The notes beneath the pieces are model-generated. The model worked only from the letters and a program-made list of their open reading frames with translations, ran no database searches and was not told the DNA's origin. Below, in pieces: positions 25,686 through 34,474 of a DNA stretch of 64,000 bases. Source of the stretch: Lysobacter stagni (GTDB lineage: Bacteria > Pseudomonadota > Gammaproteobacteria > Xanthomonadales > Xanthomonadaceae); contig NZ_JASGBI010000001.1 in NCBI RefSeq assembly GCF_030053425.1, forward strand, positions 1,558,001 to 1,622,000. Reading direction: 5' to 3'. Every line of letters begins with the position of its first letter. The first letter of the stretch is position 1. Position numbers and translations under genes: made by a program.

Positions 25686-26189
25686 TCAGTAACGCAGACC
25701 CAGCTTGCGGTACAGCTTCGCCAGCACCCAGGCCGGACCGATCAGCAGGTAGGTGAGATCGGTGAAGAAGCTGGGGCGCTTGCCCTCGAGCAGCTTGCTG
25801 TGGCCGATGAACTGGCCGATCCACGCCACCACGAACACGCCCACGCCCAGCCACAGCAGCGTGGTGGTGCCGTACGTGTCGTGCAGCCAGCGCGTCAGCA
25901 GGCCCATCAGCACGTAGGCGATCGCCATGCCCAAGCCCAGCGAACGCGAGGCGCGGTAGTAGAACAAGGCGGTGGCCAGCATCGCCAGGCCGGCCCAGAA
26001 GCCGGCGCGGAACCAGCTGCCGGGCGCCGGGATGCACCACAGCAGCGCGACCACGCTCCACAGGATCGCGGGCACGCAGATCACGTGGATGAGCTGGTTG
26101 GTGGCGTTGCGGTGGTCGCCCGAGTAATTGGCGAACCAGCGATCGATCGGACGTTCGGTAGAAGACGACGATTCGGCGACGGTGTTCAT
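25686..26189 (-). CDS. Mpo1/DUF962-like membrane protein
   Basis: A 167-residue membrane protein with about four helices. The N-terminal 'WFANYSGDHRNATNQLIHV' with its His residues and 'FIGHSKLLEGKRPSFF' match the YGL010w/Mpo1 group, in which yeast Mpo1 is an Fe(II) dioxygenase acting on 2-hydroxy fatty acids. ATG 26189 was selected for the strong GGGAGGGG site five bases upstream. It is last in a minus-strand run with an SMR transporter, a DUF6714-like gene and purC. A lipid-oxidation role here is inferred from the family. Confidence 0.82.
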   Translation of the reverse strand: MNTVAESSSSTERPIDRWFANYSGDHRNATNQLIHVICVPAILWSVVALLWCIPAPGSWFRAGFWAGLAMLATALFYYRASRSLGLGMAIAYVLMGLLTRWLHDTYGTTTLLWLGVGVFVVAWIGQFIGHSKLLEGKRPSFFTDLTYLLIGPAWVLAKLYRKLGLRY

Positions 26190-26224
26190 GGCGACCCCTC
26201 CCAAGGCGGCATGGACGTCCGCGC

Positions 26225-26560
26225 TCAGTGCGCGGAGGACTTCGAGAATAGCTGGATTACCGCCACGCCGGCGACAATCAGGCCGATGCCGAGCAGGGCG
26301 GGCAGGTCGAGGGGCTGCTTCAGGACAGCCCAGCCGATCAGGGCGATCAGGACGATGCCGGCGCCCGACCAGATCGCATAGGCCACGCCGACAGGGACCG
26401 TCCGTAGCACCAGCGAGAGGAAGTAGAACGCGACCGCGTAGCCGGCCACGACGATGAGCGATGGGCCGAGGCGGGTGAAAGCTTCGGAGGCCTTGAGCGC
26501 GCTGGTGGCCACGACCTCGGCGGTGATCGCGATGGCGAGGTAGAGGTAGCCGGGGCTCAT
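26225..26560 (-). CDS. Small multidrug resistance (SMR) transporter
   Basis: A 111-residue inner-membrane protein with four helices. The essential membrane-embedded Glu is Glu15 in '[19 protein letters not shown]', and '[18 protein letters not shown]' is the signature third-helix region. Members act as antiparallel dimers exporting quaternary amines or guanidinium. The 'AIWSGAG' segment fits the EmrE branch rather than the guanidinium-exporting Gdx branch, but this cannot be decided firmly here. Located between the Mpo1-like and DUF6714-like genes. Confidence 0.88.
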   Translation of the reverse strand: MSPGYLYLAIAITAEVVATSALKASEAFTRLGPSLIVVAGYAVAFYFLSLVLRTVPVGVAYAIWSGAGIVLIALIGWAVLKQPLDLPALLGIGLIVAGVAVIQLFSKSSAH

Positions 26561-26575
26561 GAGCGTTCCTGTGCG

Positions 26576-27058
26576 TCAGCGGTACGTGGCGCCGGGTGCC
26601 CAGTATTCCTCAAGCGCCGTCATCGCCTGATCCGTCCACTTGGAGCGGGGATCGAAGGCCAGCAGATCGAGGAACTGTCCCACCACGGTCTGTTCCTCGG
26701 ACGAGAGCGACCCGAATCGCGGCGGGTCCCGGTCCGGTGGCTGCAGCGAGAAGAGGAGGGCGTCGGTGGCGATCGACGAATCGCGATCCGGCAAGTGATC
26801 CAGCGCGTGGCACATGAAGATCGGCAGATAGTGAAGCCAGGACGCTGCATCGAGATGGGGCAGACCCCACGCGTTGCATTCCATATACGACGCATCAGGC
26901 GCGTCGAGCGCTGCATCCCAGGGCGGTGGCGGTTCGCCGTCGTCGATCGCGTTTCCGGCCCGCAGCGATATCGCAGGCGGGCCAGGATGCGTGCGGAAGA
27001 CCGTTTCGATACGGGCCTTCAGCGCTTCCGCATCGAACATCCCCGCCCCGTCGTGCAT
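26576..27058 (-). CDS. DUF6714-like hypothetical protein
   Basis: A 160-residue soluble protein. '[19 protein letters not shown]' and '[19 protein letters not shown]' resemble a family of unknown function (DUF6714-like): an aromatic 'WGLPHLDA' core and a terminal helix pair after 'LSSEEQ'. No catalytic motif is visible. It starts four bases after the purC stop in the same direction, hence is likely cotranscribed. A Met six codons in (27040) is an alternative start. Function unknown. Confidence 0.7.
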   Translation of the reverse strand: MHDGAGMFDAEALKARIETVFRTHPGPPAISLRAGNAIDDGEPPPPWDAALDAPDASYMECNAWGLPHLDAASWLHYLPIFMCHALDHLPDRDSSIATDALLFSLQPPDRDPPRFGSLSSEEQTVVGQFLDLLAFDPRSKWTDQAMTALEEYWAPGATYR

Positions 27059-27062
27059 GCGC

Positions 27063-27983
27063 TCAGTCGACCGAAATCCCCGCCAGCTTCATCAGCGCCT
27101 CGGCGTACTTGGCACGCGTGCGGTCGATCACTTCGGCAGGCAGCTTCGGGCCGGGCGCTGTCTTGTCCCAGTCCAGCGTTTCCAGATAGTCGCGCACGAA
27201 CTGCTTGTCGTAGCTGGGCGGGCTGGTGCCCACTTCGTACTGGTCGGCCGGCCAGTAGCGCGAGGAGTCGGGCGTGAGCATCTCGTCCATCACGTACAGG
27301 CGGCCGTCGGCATCGGTGCCGAACTCGAACTTGGTGTCGGCCAGCAGGATGCCGCGCTGCGCGGCGTAATCGCGCGCGAACTTGTACAGGCGCAGCGTCG
27401 CGTCGCGCACCTGTTCGGCCAGGTCGGCGCCGACCGTGCGCACGGCGGTGTCGAAGTCGATGTTCTCGTCGTGGTCGCCGACGGCGGCCTTGGTCGAGGG
27501 CGTGAAGATGGGTTCGGCCAGCTGTTCGGCCTGGCGCAGGCCGTCGGGCAGGGCGATGCCGCTGACGCGGCCGGTGCGCTGGTAGTCCTTCCAGCCGCTG
27601 CCGATGAGGTAGCCGCGTGCGATGCACTCCACCGGCACAGGCTTGAGCCGCTTGGTCACGACCGCACGCTTGCCGTACAGCGCGGCGTCCACGCCGGCGG
27701 GCAGCACCGAGGCCACGTCGATGCCGGTGAGGTGGTTGCGGATGATGTGCTCTGTCTTGCCGAACCAGAAATTGCTGATCTGGCAGAGCATCTCGCCCTT
27801 GCCGGGGATCGGGTCGGGCAGCACCACGTCGAACGCCGAGAGCCGATCGGTCGCGACCATGAGCAGGCAGTCGCCGGACCCGGCGGGCAGGCGATCGGCG
27901 GGCAGGTCGAAGACGTCGCGGACCTTGCCGCGATGGCGCAGGTGGAGGCCGGGCAGGTCGGACTGGAGCAGGGTCGTGGACAA
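27063..27983 (-). CDS. purC: Phosphoribosylaminoimidazole-succinocarboxamide synthase (SAICAR synthetase)
   Basis: A 306-residue enzyme of purine synthesis that joins CAIR and aspartate using ATP. '[11 protein letters not shown]' and '[20 protein letters not shown]' are the conserved N-terminal ATP-site motifs, and '[20 protein letters not shown]' the later metal/nucleotide motif. Alignment with the remembered xanthomonad N-terminus ([10 protein letters not shown]) puts the start at a TTG (27983) with GGGGA upstream; an in-frame GTG at 28007 is the alternative. Use of TTG would keep expression moderate. A DUF6714-like gene follows in the same transcript. Confidence 0.93.
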   Translation of the reverse strand: MSTTLLQSDLPGLHLRHRGKVRDVFDLPADRLPAGSGDCLLMVATDRLSAFDVVLPDPIPGKGEMLCQISNFWFGKTEHIIRNHLTGIDVASVLPAGVDAALYGKRAVVTKRLKPVPVECIARGYLIGSGWKDYQRTGRVSGIALPDGLRQAEQLAEPIFTPSTKAAVGDHDENIDFDTAVRTVGADLAEQVRDATLRLYKFARDYAAQRGILLADTKFEFGTDADGRLYVMDEMLTPDSSRYWPADQYEVGTSPPSYDKQFVRDYLETLDWDKTAPGPKLPAEVIDRTRAKYAEALMKLAGISVD

Positions 27984-28155
27984 CGCGGGAATCCCCAATG
28001 GATGCACGGAAGTGCGGCTCGGAAGCCCCGCCTGACGCTCGCCTCGACTCGCGCGCGTGCGCGACAGGGCCGGCCAGTGTACGCCGGCCGGCGGCGGCGT
28101 GCAGGTACACTGTCGCCAGACCGAAACAGGCCGGCACGACGCCGCGGGAAGGACG

Positions 28156-28491
28156 ATGAAACGCTGGTACGGCAAGCTGCTCGGCTTCTTCGCGGGGGCC
28201 GCGCTGTTCCGCTCCAACCCGTTCTTCGGGGCCCTGGTGGGGTTCCTCATCGGCCATGCCTTCGATACCGACTGGTTCAGCCTGCGCCGGGACAATCCGT
28301 ACGCCGCGCTGGGCCTCTCCGCCGATGCGACCGACACCGAGGTCGACCTGGCGTACCGGCGCCTGATGTCGCAATACCACCCCGACCGCATGGCCGGGGC
28401 CGCCGCGGAACTGCGCCAGCAGGCCGAGGTTCGCGCGCGCGAGATCAACCAGGCCTACGACCGCATCAAGACGCAGCGCCGCCGTCGCTGA
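28156..28491 (+). CDS. Small membrane-anchored J-domain protein
   Basis: A 111-residue protein: an N-terminal hydrophobic segment ('[20 protein letters not shown]' into 'VGFLIGHAF', residues 7-35), then a J domain (~48-111) with the HPD motif intact in '[10 protein letters not shown]'. J domains stimulate DnaK ATPase; the short membrane tether recalls the end of DjlA. RBS GGGAAGGA lies just before ATG 28156. It is divergent from purC and 41 bp before rpe. Partner is presumably DnaK at the inner membrane. Confidence 0.85.
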   Translation: MKRWYGKLLGFFAGAALFRSNPFFGALVGFLIGHAFDTDWFSLRRDNPYAALGLSADATDTEVDLAYRRLMSQYHPDRMAGAAAELRQQAEVRAREINQAYDRIKTQRRRR

Positions 28492-28532
28492 ACCATCGTC
28501 CGACTTCCCCCGTTCCAGCCGCAGAGACTTCC

Positions 28533-29207
28533 ATGCAATCCACCGTCATCGCCCCGTCCATCCTTTCGGCCAACTTCGCCAGACTGGGCGAGGAAGTCGA
28601 CACCGTGATCAAGGCCGGCGCCGACTGGGTGCACTTCGACGTGATGGACAACCACTACGTCCCCAACCTCACCATCGGCCCGATGGTGTGCGAGGCACTG
28701 CGCAAGCACGGCGTGACCGCACCGATCGACGTGCACCTGATGGTGGAACCGGTGGATCGCATCGTGCCCGACTTCGCCAAGGCCGGCGCTACGCTGATCA
28801 GCTTCCATCCCGAAGCCAGTGCGCACGTGCACCGCACGATCCAGCTGATCAAGTCGCACGGTTGCCAGGCCGGGCTGGTGCTCAATCCCGCCACGCCCGT
28901 GGACGTCCTCGAGTGGGTGCTGGAAGAGCTCGACATGGTGTTGCTGATGTCGGTGAACCCGGGCTTCGGCGGCCAGAGCTTCATTCCTTCCGCGCTGGAG
29001 AAGCTGCGTCGCGTGCGCCAGATGATCGACCGCAGCGGCAAGTCGATCCGCCTGGAAATCGACGGCGGCGTGAAAGCCGACAACATCGGCGAGATCGCGG
29101 CCGCGGGTGCGGACACCTTCGTCGCCGGCTCGGCGATCTTCAACGCCCCCGACTACGCCGACGTCATCGGCCGCATGAAGGACGCCGTCGCGAAGGTGCG
29201 TGGATGA
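28533..29207 (+). CDS. rpe: Ribulose-phosphate 3-epimerase
   Basis: A 224-residue TIM-barrel enzyme interconverting ribulose 5-phosphate and xylulose 5-phosphate in the pentose phosphate pathway. Signatures are '[17 protein letters not shown]', the metal/catalytic '[18 protein letters not shown]' with both catalytic Asp residues, and '[20 protein letters not shown]' for phosphate binding. Its length is typical. The stop overlaps the rraA start (ATGA), so the two are translationally coupled. Confidence 0.96.
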   Translation: MQSTVIAPSILSANFARLGEEVDTVIKAGADWVHFDVMDNHYVPNLTIGPMVCEALRKHGVTAPIDVHLMVEPVDRIVPDFAKAGATLISFHPEASAHVHRTIQLIKSHGCQAGLVLNPATPVDVLEWVLEELDMVLLMSVNPGFGGQSFIPSALEKLRRVRQMIDRSGKSIRLEIDGGVKADNIGEIAAAGADTFVAGSAIFNAPDYADVIGRMKDAVAKVRG

Positions 29208-29677
29208 ATACCTGCGACCTGTGCGATCTGCACGACGCGCAGGTCCGCGTGGTGGATCTGCCACTGCGCGATTTCGGCGGGCGCCTGGCGTTCAACGGCA
29301 TCGTCAGCACCGTGAAGGCCACCGAGGACAACTCGCGCGTGCGTGAAGCCGTCGCCGAGGCGGGGCAGGGACGCGTGCTGGTGATCGACGGCGGCGGTTC
29401 GATGCGTCGCGCGATGTTCGGCGACCTGCTCGCCGCCGCTGCGGTGGAGAACGGCTGGGCCGGCGTCGTGGTGTTCGGCGCCATCCGCGACAGTGCGGCC
29501 ATCGGCGGGCTCGAACTGGGCGTTAAGGCGCTGGGCACCTGCCCGCGCAAGACCGAGAAGCTCGGCGTTGGCGAGCGCGACGTCGACGTGGAGTTCGGCG
29601 GCGTGCGCATCCGTCCCGGCGACTGGCTGTGCGCCGATGAAGACGGCGTGGTCGTGGCCGACACCGACCTGCGCTGA
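29204..29677 (+). CDS. rraA: Regulator of RNase E activity A (RraA-type)
   Basis: A 157-residue RraA-fold protein. '[19 protein letters not shown]' and '[11 protein letters not shown]' with '[15 protein letters not shown]' fit the family. In E. coli RraA binds RNase E and lowers its activity; other members act as aldolases or demethylmenaquinone-related proteins, so the exact role is not settled by sequence. The start overlaps the rpe stop by four bases. A strong hairpin begins about 20 bases after the stop. Confidence 0.88.
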   Translation: MNTCDLCDLHDAQVRVVDLPLRDFGGRLAFNGIVSTVKATEDNSRVREAVAEAGQGRVLVIDGGGSMRRAMFGDLLAAAAVENGWAGVVVFGAIRDSAAIGGLELGVKALGTCPRKTEKLGVGERDVDVEFGGVRIRPGDWLCADEDGVVVADTDLR

Positions 29678-29687
29678 CGCTGCCCGG

Positions 29688-29805
29688 AAAACAAAAGCGG
29701 CAAGCCATCGCTGGCTTGCCGCGGAAGATTTGGAGGCAATCCCGCCTCCGTCCGTCGTCCTTGAAGATGGACTCTCATTCTCCGGACGTTCGATGACGAA
29801 CGTAT
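29688..29805 (-). ncRNA. Candidate small RNA with three hairpins and an intrinsic terminator
   Basis: Reading the minus strand from about 29805 to 29688 gives three ordered hairpins: ACGTTCG/CGAACGT (29803-29786), GGAGGC/GCCTCC (29749-29732), and an 11-bp GCGGCAAGCCA/TGGCTTGCCGC stem (29722-29697) directly followed by TTTTGTTTT. The last is a strong intrinsic terminator for the minus strand, yet no minus-strand gene exists upstream of it for over 200 bp. A small RNA of about 115 nt is the simplest explanation. It could instead be a bidirectional terminator for rraA. No known RNA family was recognised. Confidence 0.4.
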
Positions 29806-29892
29806 GACGCCGGGGCGCTGATCCTTGTCGTGTTCACGGATGCTTGCGCGTGCGTTGTTAGCCTGCGCGTTCACTCATTCATCCGCGTGGCG

Positions 29893-30822
29893 ATGGCGAA
29901 TCCACACTGGCGCCTGGTTCTCAACGGCAAGTCCGCGGGCGACGATGCGGTCCGCGAGGCCGTGACGGCGCTACGCGAGACCGGCATCGTGCTGGACGTG
30001 CGCGTGACCTGGGAACGCGGCGATGCGCAACGCATCGTCGGCGAAGCCGTCGAGGCCGGCGTGGCATGCGTGATCGCCGGCGGTGGCGACGGCACGCTCG
30101 GCGACGTCGCGGCCGCGCTGGCCGGACACGATGCCGCCGCCGATGCGTTGCCTTCGCTGGGCCTGATTCCGTTGGGCACCGCCAACGATTTCGCGGTCGC
30201 TGCGGGGATCCCACCGGGCCCCCTGGAGGCACTGCAGAGCGTGCGCGATTGGCCGGCGACGCCCATGGACCTGTTGCGCGTCGACGTCGAAGGCGCGCGC
30301 CACTGGTGCGCAAACCTCATCAGTGGCGGCTTCGGTACGGAAGTGACCGTGGAGACGGACGAAGGTCTCAAGCGGCTGCTCGGTGGCCTGGCCTATCTGG
30401 TCACCGGCATCGCGCGCGTGGGTCGGGTCGAACCGACGGTGGCGCGCGTATTGGGCGATGGCTTCGCGCGGGACGGCGCCTTCCTCGCACTGGGCATCGG
30501 CAACGGCCGGCAGGCCGGCGGTGGCCGCGTGTTGTGTCCTGACGCCTTCATCGACGATGGCCTGCTCGACGTCACGGTGATTCCCGAACTGAGTGGCGAG
30601 GTCGCCACCGGCGTCGCCACGCTGCTGCGCGAAGGACGTCGCGCCGCACTGGAGCAGGTCGCCGAACGGGCACGGTTGCGTGAGGTGCGCGTGGAGGCCC
30701 CGGAGCCGATCACGCTCAACCTCGATGGCGAACCGTTGCGTGCGCGATGGTTCCAGATCGCCTGCGTGCCGGGACGCCTGCGCATGCACCTGCCATCCGG
30801 CAGCCCGTTGCTGGGCGGATAG
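29893..30822 (+). CDS. yegS: YegS-like lipid kinase (DAGK-catalytic domain)
   Basis: A 309-residue cytoplasmic lipid kinase of the DAGK/YegS family. The nucleotide-binding motif is '[17 protein letters not shown]' (GGGDGT), and '[13 protein letters not shown]' follows as the second catalytic motif. The C-terminal beta-sandwich contains '[19 protein letters not shown]', a family signature (LDGE). It probably phosphorylates a lipid such as phosphatidylglycerol or diacylglycerol. ATG 29893 was preferred over an upstream Met because it aligns with the family N-terminus 'LVLNGK'. Confidence 0.9.
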   Translation: MANPHWRLVLNGKSAGDDAVREAVTALRETGIVLDVRVTWERGDAQRIVGEAVEAGVACVIAGGGDGTLGDVAAALAGHDAAADALPSLGLIPLGTANDFAVAAGIPPGPLEALQSVRDWPATPMDLLRVDVEGARHWCANLISGGFGTEVTVETDEGLKRLLGGLAYLVTGIARVGRVEPTVARVLGDGFARDGAFLALGIGNGRQAGGGRVLCPDAFIDDGLLDVTVIPELSGEVATGVATLLREGRRAALEQVAERARLREVRVEAPEPITLNLDGEPLRARWFQIACVPGRLRMHLPSGSPLLGG

Positions 30823-30878
30823 CCGCCCGGCGGTCGCGGGGCTCGCCTACGACCGCGCCGACCCGCTACAGTTGTCGC

Positions 30879-31022
30879 ATGAACCTCCGGGCGACTCACC
30901 GAATCCCTGCGGCCGACACGGGTTGGCGATGGCGGCGCAACGCTGTCGTCGTGACCGCCCTTTCGTCTTCCAGGGAAACCCCGCGTGACTTCTTCCGAGC
31001 AATTCCAGCCGCAGACCGCTGA
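30879..31022 (+). CDS. Putative trpE leader peptide (Trp codons at 16 and 18)
   Basis: A 47-codon ORF with Trp at codons 16 and 18 (Gly15-Trp-Arg-Trp-Arg). It is preceded by TACAGT (30867-30872) exactly six bases before its ATG, so a transcript starting at a -10 there would be leaderless. Its 3' end overlaps the trpE GTG start by 38 bases. A matching ORF with Trp at codons 16, 18 and 19 and the same TACAGT spacing lies before trpG. Ribosome pausing at the Trp codons would be expected to change trpE expression. No U-tract terminator was found, so the mechanism is unclear. Confidence 0.6.
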   Translation: MNLRATHRIPAADTGWRWRRNAVVVTALSSSRETPRDFFRAIPAADR

Positions 31023-32475
31023 CGGCCACACCCTCGTTCCCGTCGTTCGCGAAGTGCTGAGCGACCTCGACACGCCGCTGTCGGTCTACCTCAAGCTGGC
31101 CGACGGGCCGCACACCTACCTGTTCGAATCGGTCGAGGGCGGCGAACGCTTCGGCCGCTATTCGATCATCGGCCTGCCCGCGCGACGCGTTTACGCCTTC
31201 GCCGGTCACACGTTGTTCGTCACCGAGGATGGCGAGCTCATCGAGAGCCGCGTCGTAGAGGATCCCTTCGCGGAAGTCGAACGCCTGCGTGCCGCGCACA
31301 GCGTGCCGACGATTCCCGGCCTGCCCGGCTTCACCGGCGGCCTGGTGGGCTGGTTCGGCTTCGAGAGCATCCAGTACATCGAGCCGCGCCTGGCCGGTGG
31401 CGACAAGCCCGACGAGCTCGGCACGCCCGACATCCTGCTGATGCAGAGCGATGAGCTGGCCGTGTTCGACAACCTCAAGGGGCGGCTGTACCTGATCGTG
31501 CACGCCGATCCGTCCGAGCCGCGCGCGCTGGCCCGCGCGAACCGGCGCCTGGACGAACTGGTGCACCGCCTGCGTCAGGGCGGCCCGGGCTATCCGGAAA
31601 CACTGGAAGGCCGCGTGCTCGACGAGACGGACTTCGTCTCCGGTTTCACTCGCGAAGGGTTCATCGACGCGGTCGAGAAGTCCAAGGAGTACATCCGCGC
31701 CGGCGACATCTTCCAGGTCGTGCTGAGCCAGCGCCTGTCGGTGCCGTTCAAGGCGCGGCCGGTGGACGTGTACCGTGCGCTGCGCGCGCTGAACCCGTCG
31801 CCGTACATGTATTACCTCGATGTCGGCGGCACCCAGGTGGTCGGCAGTTCGCCGGAAATCCTCGTGCGCCTGCAGGGCGGCACGGTCACCGTGCGCCCGA
31901 TCGCCGGCACGCGCCCGCGCGGCGCGACGCCGGAAGAGGACGCCGCGCTGGAAGCCGAACTGCTGGCCGATCCCAAGGAACGTGCCGAGCACCTGATGCT
32001 GATCGACCTGGGCCGCAACGACGTGGGTCGCGTGTCGGAGCCGGGCAGCGTGGAAGTGGGCGAGCAGTTCGTGATCGAACGCTACAGCCATGTCATGCAC
32101 ATCGTCAGCGAAGTCACCGGCACGCTGAAGCCCGACCTGAGCTACGCCGACGTGCTGCGCGCGACATTCCCTGCCGGCACCGTAAGTGGCGCGCCGAAGA
32201 TCCGCGCGCTGGAAGTGATCCGCGAACTGGAACCCATCAAGCGCAACGTCTACGCCGGGTCCATCGGTTACCTGGGCTGGGGCGAACCCGGGCGCAGCGG
32301 CGATGCCGATACCGCCATCGCCATCCGCACCGCCGTGATCCAGGACGGGCGCCTGTACGTGCAGGCGGGTGCAGGCATCGTCTACGACTCCGATCCCGCG
32401 ATGGAGTGGGAGGAGACGATGAACAAGGGGCGCGCGCTGTTCCGCGCCGTCGCTCAGGCCGCGAAGGGACTGTGA
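30985..32475 (+). CDS. trpE: Anthranilate synthase component I
   Basis: A 496-residue chorismate-using enzyme making anthranilate with TrpG-supplied ammonia. 'YLFESVEGGERFGRYSIIG' holds the Ser region linked to Trp feedback binding. Catalytic-domain motifs are 'GDIFQVVLSQRLSVPFKA', 'GSSPEILVRLQGG', 'RPIAGTRPRGAT', 'LMLIDLGRNDVGRVSEPGS' and 'GAPKIRALEVI'. It begins with GTG at 30985, preceded by CAGGGAA. Length matches bacterial TrpE. The trpG gene lies 3.7 kb downstream, separated by an unrelated insertion of four genes. Confidence 0.97.
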   Translation: MTSSEQFQPQTADGHTLVPVVREVLSDLDTPLSVYLKLADGPHTYLFESVEGGERFGRYSIIGLPARRVYAFAGHTLFVTEDGELIESRVVEDPFAEVERLRAAHSVPTIPGLPGFTGGLVGWFGFESIQYIEPRLAGGDKPDELGTPDILLMQSDELAVFDNLKGRLYLIVHADPSEPRALARANRRLDELVHRLRQGGPGYPETLEGRVLDETDFVSGFTREGFIDAVEKSKEYIRAGDIFQVVLSQRLSVPFKARPVDVYRALRALNPSPYMYYLDVGGTQVVGSSPEILVRLQGGTVTVRPIAGTRPRGATPEEDAALEAELLADPKERAEHLMLIDLGRNDVGRVSEPGSVEVGEQFVIERYSHVMHIVSEVTGTLKPDLSYADVLRATFPAGTVSGAPKIRALEVIRELEPIKRNVYAGSIGYLGWGEPGRSGDADTAIAIRTAVIQDGRLYVQAGAGIVYDSDPAMEWEETMNKGRALFRAVAQAAKGL

Positions 32476-32641
32476 CACCGGTCGCCTTCACGGCGACCCT
32501 CTCCACGCCGCCTTCATCACATCGCGTCGCATCGCGAGCGCGGATGACCTCATCCGCGTTACGACAACGTTTTATTCACAGGAAGCGGGTTTCACTGCCG
32601 ACGTAGAGCGTTCGACCGAACCCGGCGGGAAGGAGGCGGCC

Positions 32642-33343
32642 ATGCAGCTCGTCCACGACGATCTCGTTCAATCCCGGTTTTCCAACACGTTCGCGCGCAC
32701 GGTCGAGATGATCTGCCCGCACTGCCTGAAGGAGGCGGTGTTCGAAGCGCGAAGCTGGCAGGAGCACGGCCAGCAACTGGCCGCCAGCGAACTGACGTGC
32801 GCACGCTGCGAGGACACGGTGCTGTTCGTACAGCTGCTGCAGGCCGACGGCACGCGCAAGCAGGCCGGCCTGTTCTGCTATCCGCGGCCTGCCGGGCGCG
32901 AACCGATGGCCGGCGTCGAGCATCTGCAGACCTTGTCGGCGCCGCTGGCGCGCAGCTACGAATCGGCGCTGAAGCTGTACAACCGCGCCGAATGGGGAGC
33001 CACGGCGCTCACCGTGCGGCATCTGCTGGGCGGGCTTGCCTCGCGCATGCTGGCCGAGGACAAGCGCGATCTGCCGCTCACGCGGGCGCTGGAATCGCTG
33101 CCGCAGGAGGTGGACCTCTCGCGTCCGCTGCAGGACATCGCGCAACTGCTCGCGCCCTCGGGCACGTTCGGCCGCCAGTTCGACGACGAGGCGCAGATCG
33201 ACAAGGTCACCGCCGAGCTGCTGCTGGAGCTGGTCGAACAACTGCTGACCTACCTGGTGGTGCTGCCGGGCACGATGGCCGACCTCAAGAGCCGCATCGC
33301 CACCGCTCCGGTGCCGCTGCGACGGGGCAGCGGCGCCGCCTGA
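32642..33343 (+). CDS. Zinc-ribbon, DUF4145-like protein
   Basis: A 233-residue soluble protein. The N-terminus carries a four-Cys zinc ribbon: 'ICPHCLKEAVF' and 'LTCARCEDTVL' (CxxC...CxxC). The remainder (~90-230) is helical, resembling DUF4145-type proteins seen near restriction and defence genes as well as alone. 'LKLYNRAEWGATALTVRHLL' is typical of its helical core. It sits between trpE and the secreted small protein. No enzymatic motif is visible; function unknown. Confidence 0.72.
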   Translation: MQLVHDDLVQSRFSNTFARTVEMICPHCLKEAVFEARSWQEHGQQLAASELTCARCEDTVLFVQLLQADGTRKQAGLFCYPRPAGREPMAGVEHLQTLSAPLARSYESALKLYNRAEWGATALTVRHLLGGLASRMLAEDKRDLPLTRALESLPQEVDLSRPLQDIAQLLAPSGTFGRQFDDEAQIDKVTAELLLELVEQLLTYLVVLPGTMADLKSRIATAPVPLRRGSGAA

Positions 33344-33351
33344 GGGCCCCT

Positions 33352-33376
33352 GCGACGCCCCGCCTGCGGGCGTCGC
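33352..33376 (+). terminator. Hairpin after the zinc-ribbon gene
   Basis: A 9-bp stem (GCGACGCCC / GGGCGTCGC) with a 7-base loop lies eight bases beyond the stop. There is no T run after it, so it may act with Rho or only stabilise the transcript end. Confidence 0.5.
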
Positions 33377-33509
33377 GAACATTACCGATCGTTAATCCGC
33401 CGGAAAGAAGCCGGTGAGGCGATGGCGCGCAATCTGTCCTGGCGATGGGGAAACACCCCACCGGCAAACCCCTCGTCCAAGCATGTCGTCATCGTCCAAG
33501 GAGTCCTCC

Positions 33510-33704
33510 ATGAACCTCCGCAATGCCCTTTTCGCCGTCGCCATGACCGCGTTCGCCGGCTCCGCCTTCGCCGCGCCGCCGACCACCGCACCGGCTGCGC
33601 CGGCATCGAGCACCGCGCCCGCCAAGCAGGCGCCGGCCAAGCACAAGCACGCCACCAAGGCCGAGAAGAAGGCCGAGAAGAACGCCGAAGCCAAGAAGAG
33701 CTGA
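33510..33704 (+). CDS. Small secreted Ala/Lys-rich protein
   Basis: A 64-residue precursor with a Sec signal peptide (residues 1-21, 'LFAVAMTAFAGSAFA', cleavage after AFA). The mature ~43 residues are Ala/Pro/Thr-rich then Lys/His/Glu-rich, ending with repeats of 'KAEKKAEKN'. AAGGAG sits six bases before ATG 33510, and a strong terminator follows at 33739, so it is a well-defined monocistronic gene. Low-complexity basic periplasmic proteins of this kind have no settled role; binding to polyanions is a guess. Confidence 0.75.
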   Translation: MNLRNALFAVAMTAFAGSAFAAPPTTAPAAPASSTAPAKQAPAKHKHATKAEKKAEKNAEAKKS

Positions 33705-33738
33705 TCGTCACGTTCCCCGAAGCCCGTGCAACGCGGGC

Positions 33739-33778
33739 GGATACCCCGCCGACTTCCCTCGGCGGGGTATCCTTTTTT
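33739..33778 (+). terminator. Strong intrinsic terminator after the small secreted protein gene
   Basis: A perfect 14-bp stem (33739-33752 with 33759-33772, GGATACCCCGCCGA) with a 6-base loop is followed by TTTTTT (33773-33778). It ends 18 bases before the start of the response-regulator gene, isolating the two. Confidence 0.92.
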
Positions 33779-33796
33779 CGCACGTCGGGAGTTGCC

Positions 33797-34474
33797 ATGC
33801 GCGTCCTGCTGATCGAAGACGATCCCCACACCGCCGCCTTCATCGGCAAGGGCCTGCGCGAGGATGGGCACACCGTCGATCATGCCGGCGATGGCAGGCA
33901 GGGCCTGTTCCTGGCCACCACCGAAACCTTCGATGCCATCGTCCTGGACCGCATGCTGCCCGCGCTGGACGGACTGGTGCTGCTGCAGACCCTGCGCGGC
34001 GCCGGCAACCGAACGCCGCTGCTGCTGCTCACTGCGCTGGGCGAGATCGATCATCGCGTCGAGGGGCTGCGGGCCGGCGCGGACGATTACCTGGTCAAAC
34101 CCTTCGCGTACTCCGAACTGAGCGCGCGGCTGGACAGCATCGTGCGCCGCGGTCGCGAGGACACACAGCGCGAGCCCACGCGTCTGCAGGTGGGCGATCT
34201 GGAGCTGGACCTGCTCAGCCGCGACGCACGCCGCTCCGGGCGGCGCATCGAACTGCAACCGCGCGAGTTCCGCCTGCTCGAATTCCTGATGCGCCAGCCC
34301 GGCCGCGTGGTGACGCGCACCATGCTGCTGGAGGCGGTGTGGGACTACCACTTCGATCCGCAGACCAACGTGATCGACGTGCACATCAGCCGCTTGCGGC
34401 AGAAGATCGACCACGGCTTCGATCGGCCGCTGCTGCACACGGTGCGCGGCGCCGGCTATCGGCTCGCCGAATGA
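33797..34474 (+). CDS. OmpR/PhoB-family response regulator
   Basis: A 225-residue two-component regulator. The receiver domain has the acidic pair in 'LLIEDDPHTA', phosphorylatable Asp51 in 'AIVLDRMLPALDG', Thr in 'LLLLTALGE' and Lys in 'DYLVKPFAYSEL'. The C-terminal winged helix spans ~125-222 ('LQPREFRLLEFLMRQPGRVV' to 'VRGAGYRLAE'). It is coupled to the histidine kinase gene by an ATGA overlap. Targets unknown. Confidence 0.94.
   Translation: MRVLLIEDDPHTAAFIGKGLREDGHTVDHAGDGRQGLFLATTETFDAIVLDRMLPALDGLVLLQTLRGAGNRTPLLLLTALGEIDHRVEGLRAGADDYLVKPFAYSELSARLDSIVRRGREDTQREPTRLQVGDLELDLLSRDARRSGRRIELQPREFRLLEFLMRQPGRVVTRTMLLEAVWDYHFDPQTNVIDVHISRLRQKIDHGFDRPLLHTVRGAGYRLAE

Noticed and set aside
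30933-30984. Classical attenuator terminator in the trpE leader
   Set aside because: There is no stable stem followed by four or more T residues; GGCGG/CCGCC with a 19-base loop is too weak. The leader is kept as a candidate, but not a textbook attenuator.
32642-33343. Zinc-ribbon/DUF4145-like gene as part of a defence system
   Set aside because: DUF4145 proteins do occur near restriction genes, but no methylase, nuclease or helicase is nearby; the neighbours are trpE and a small secreted protein gene.
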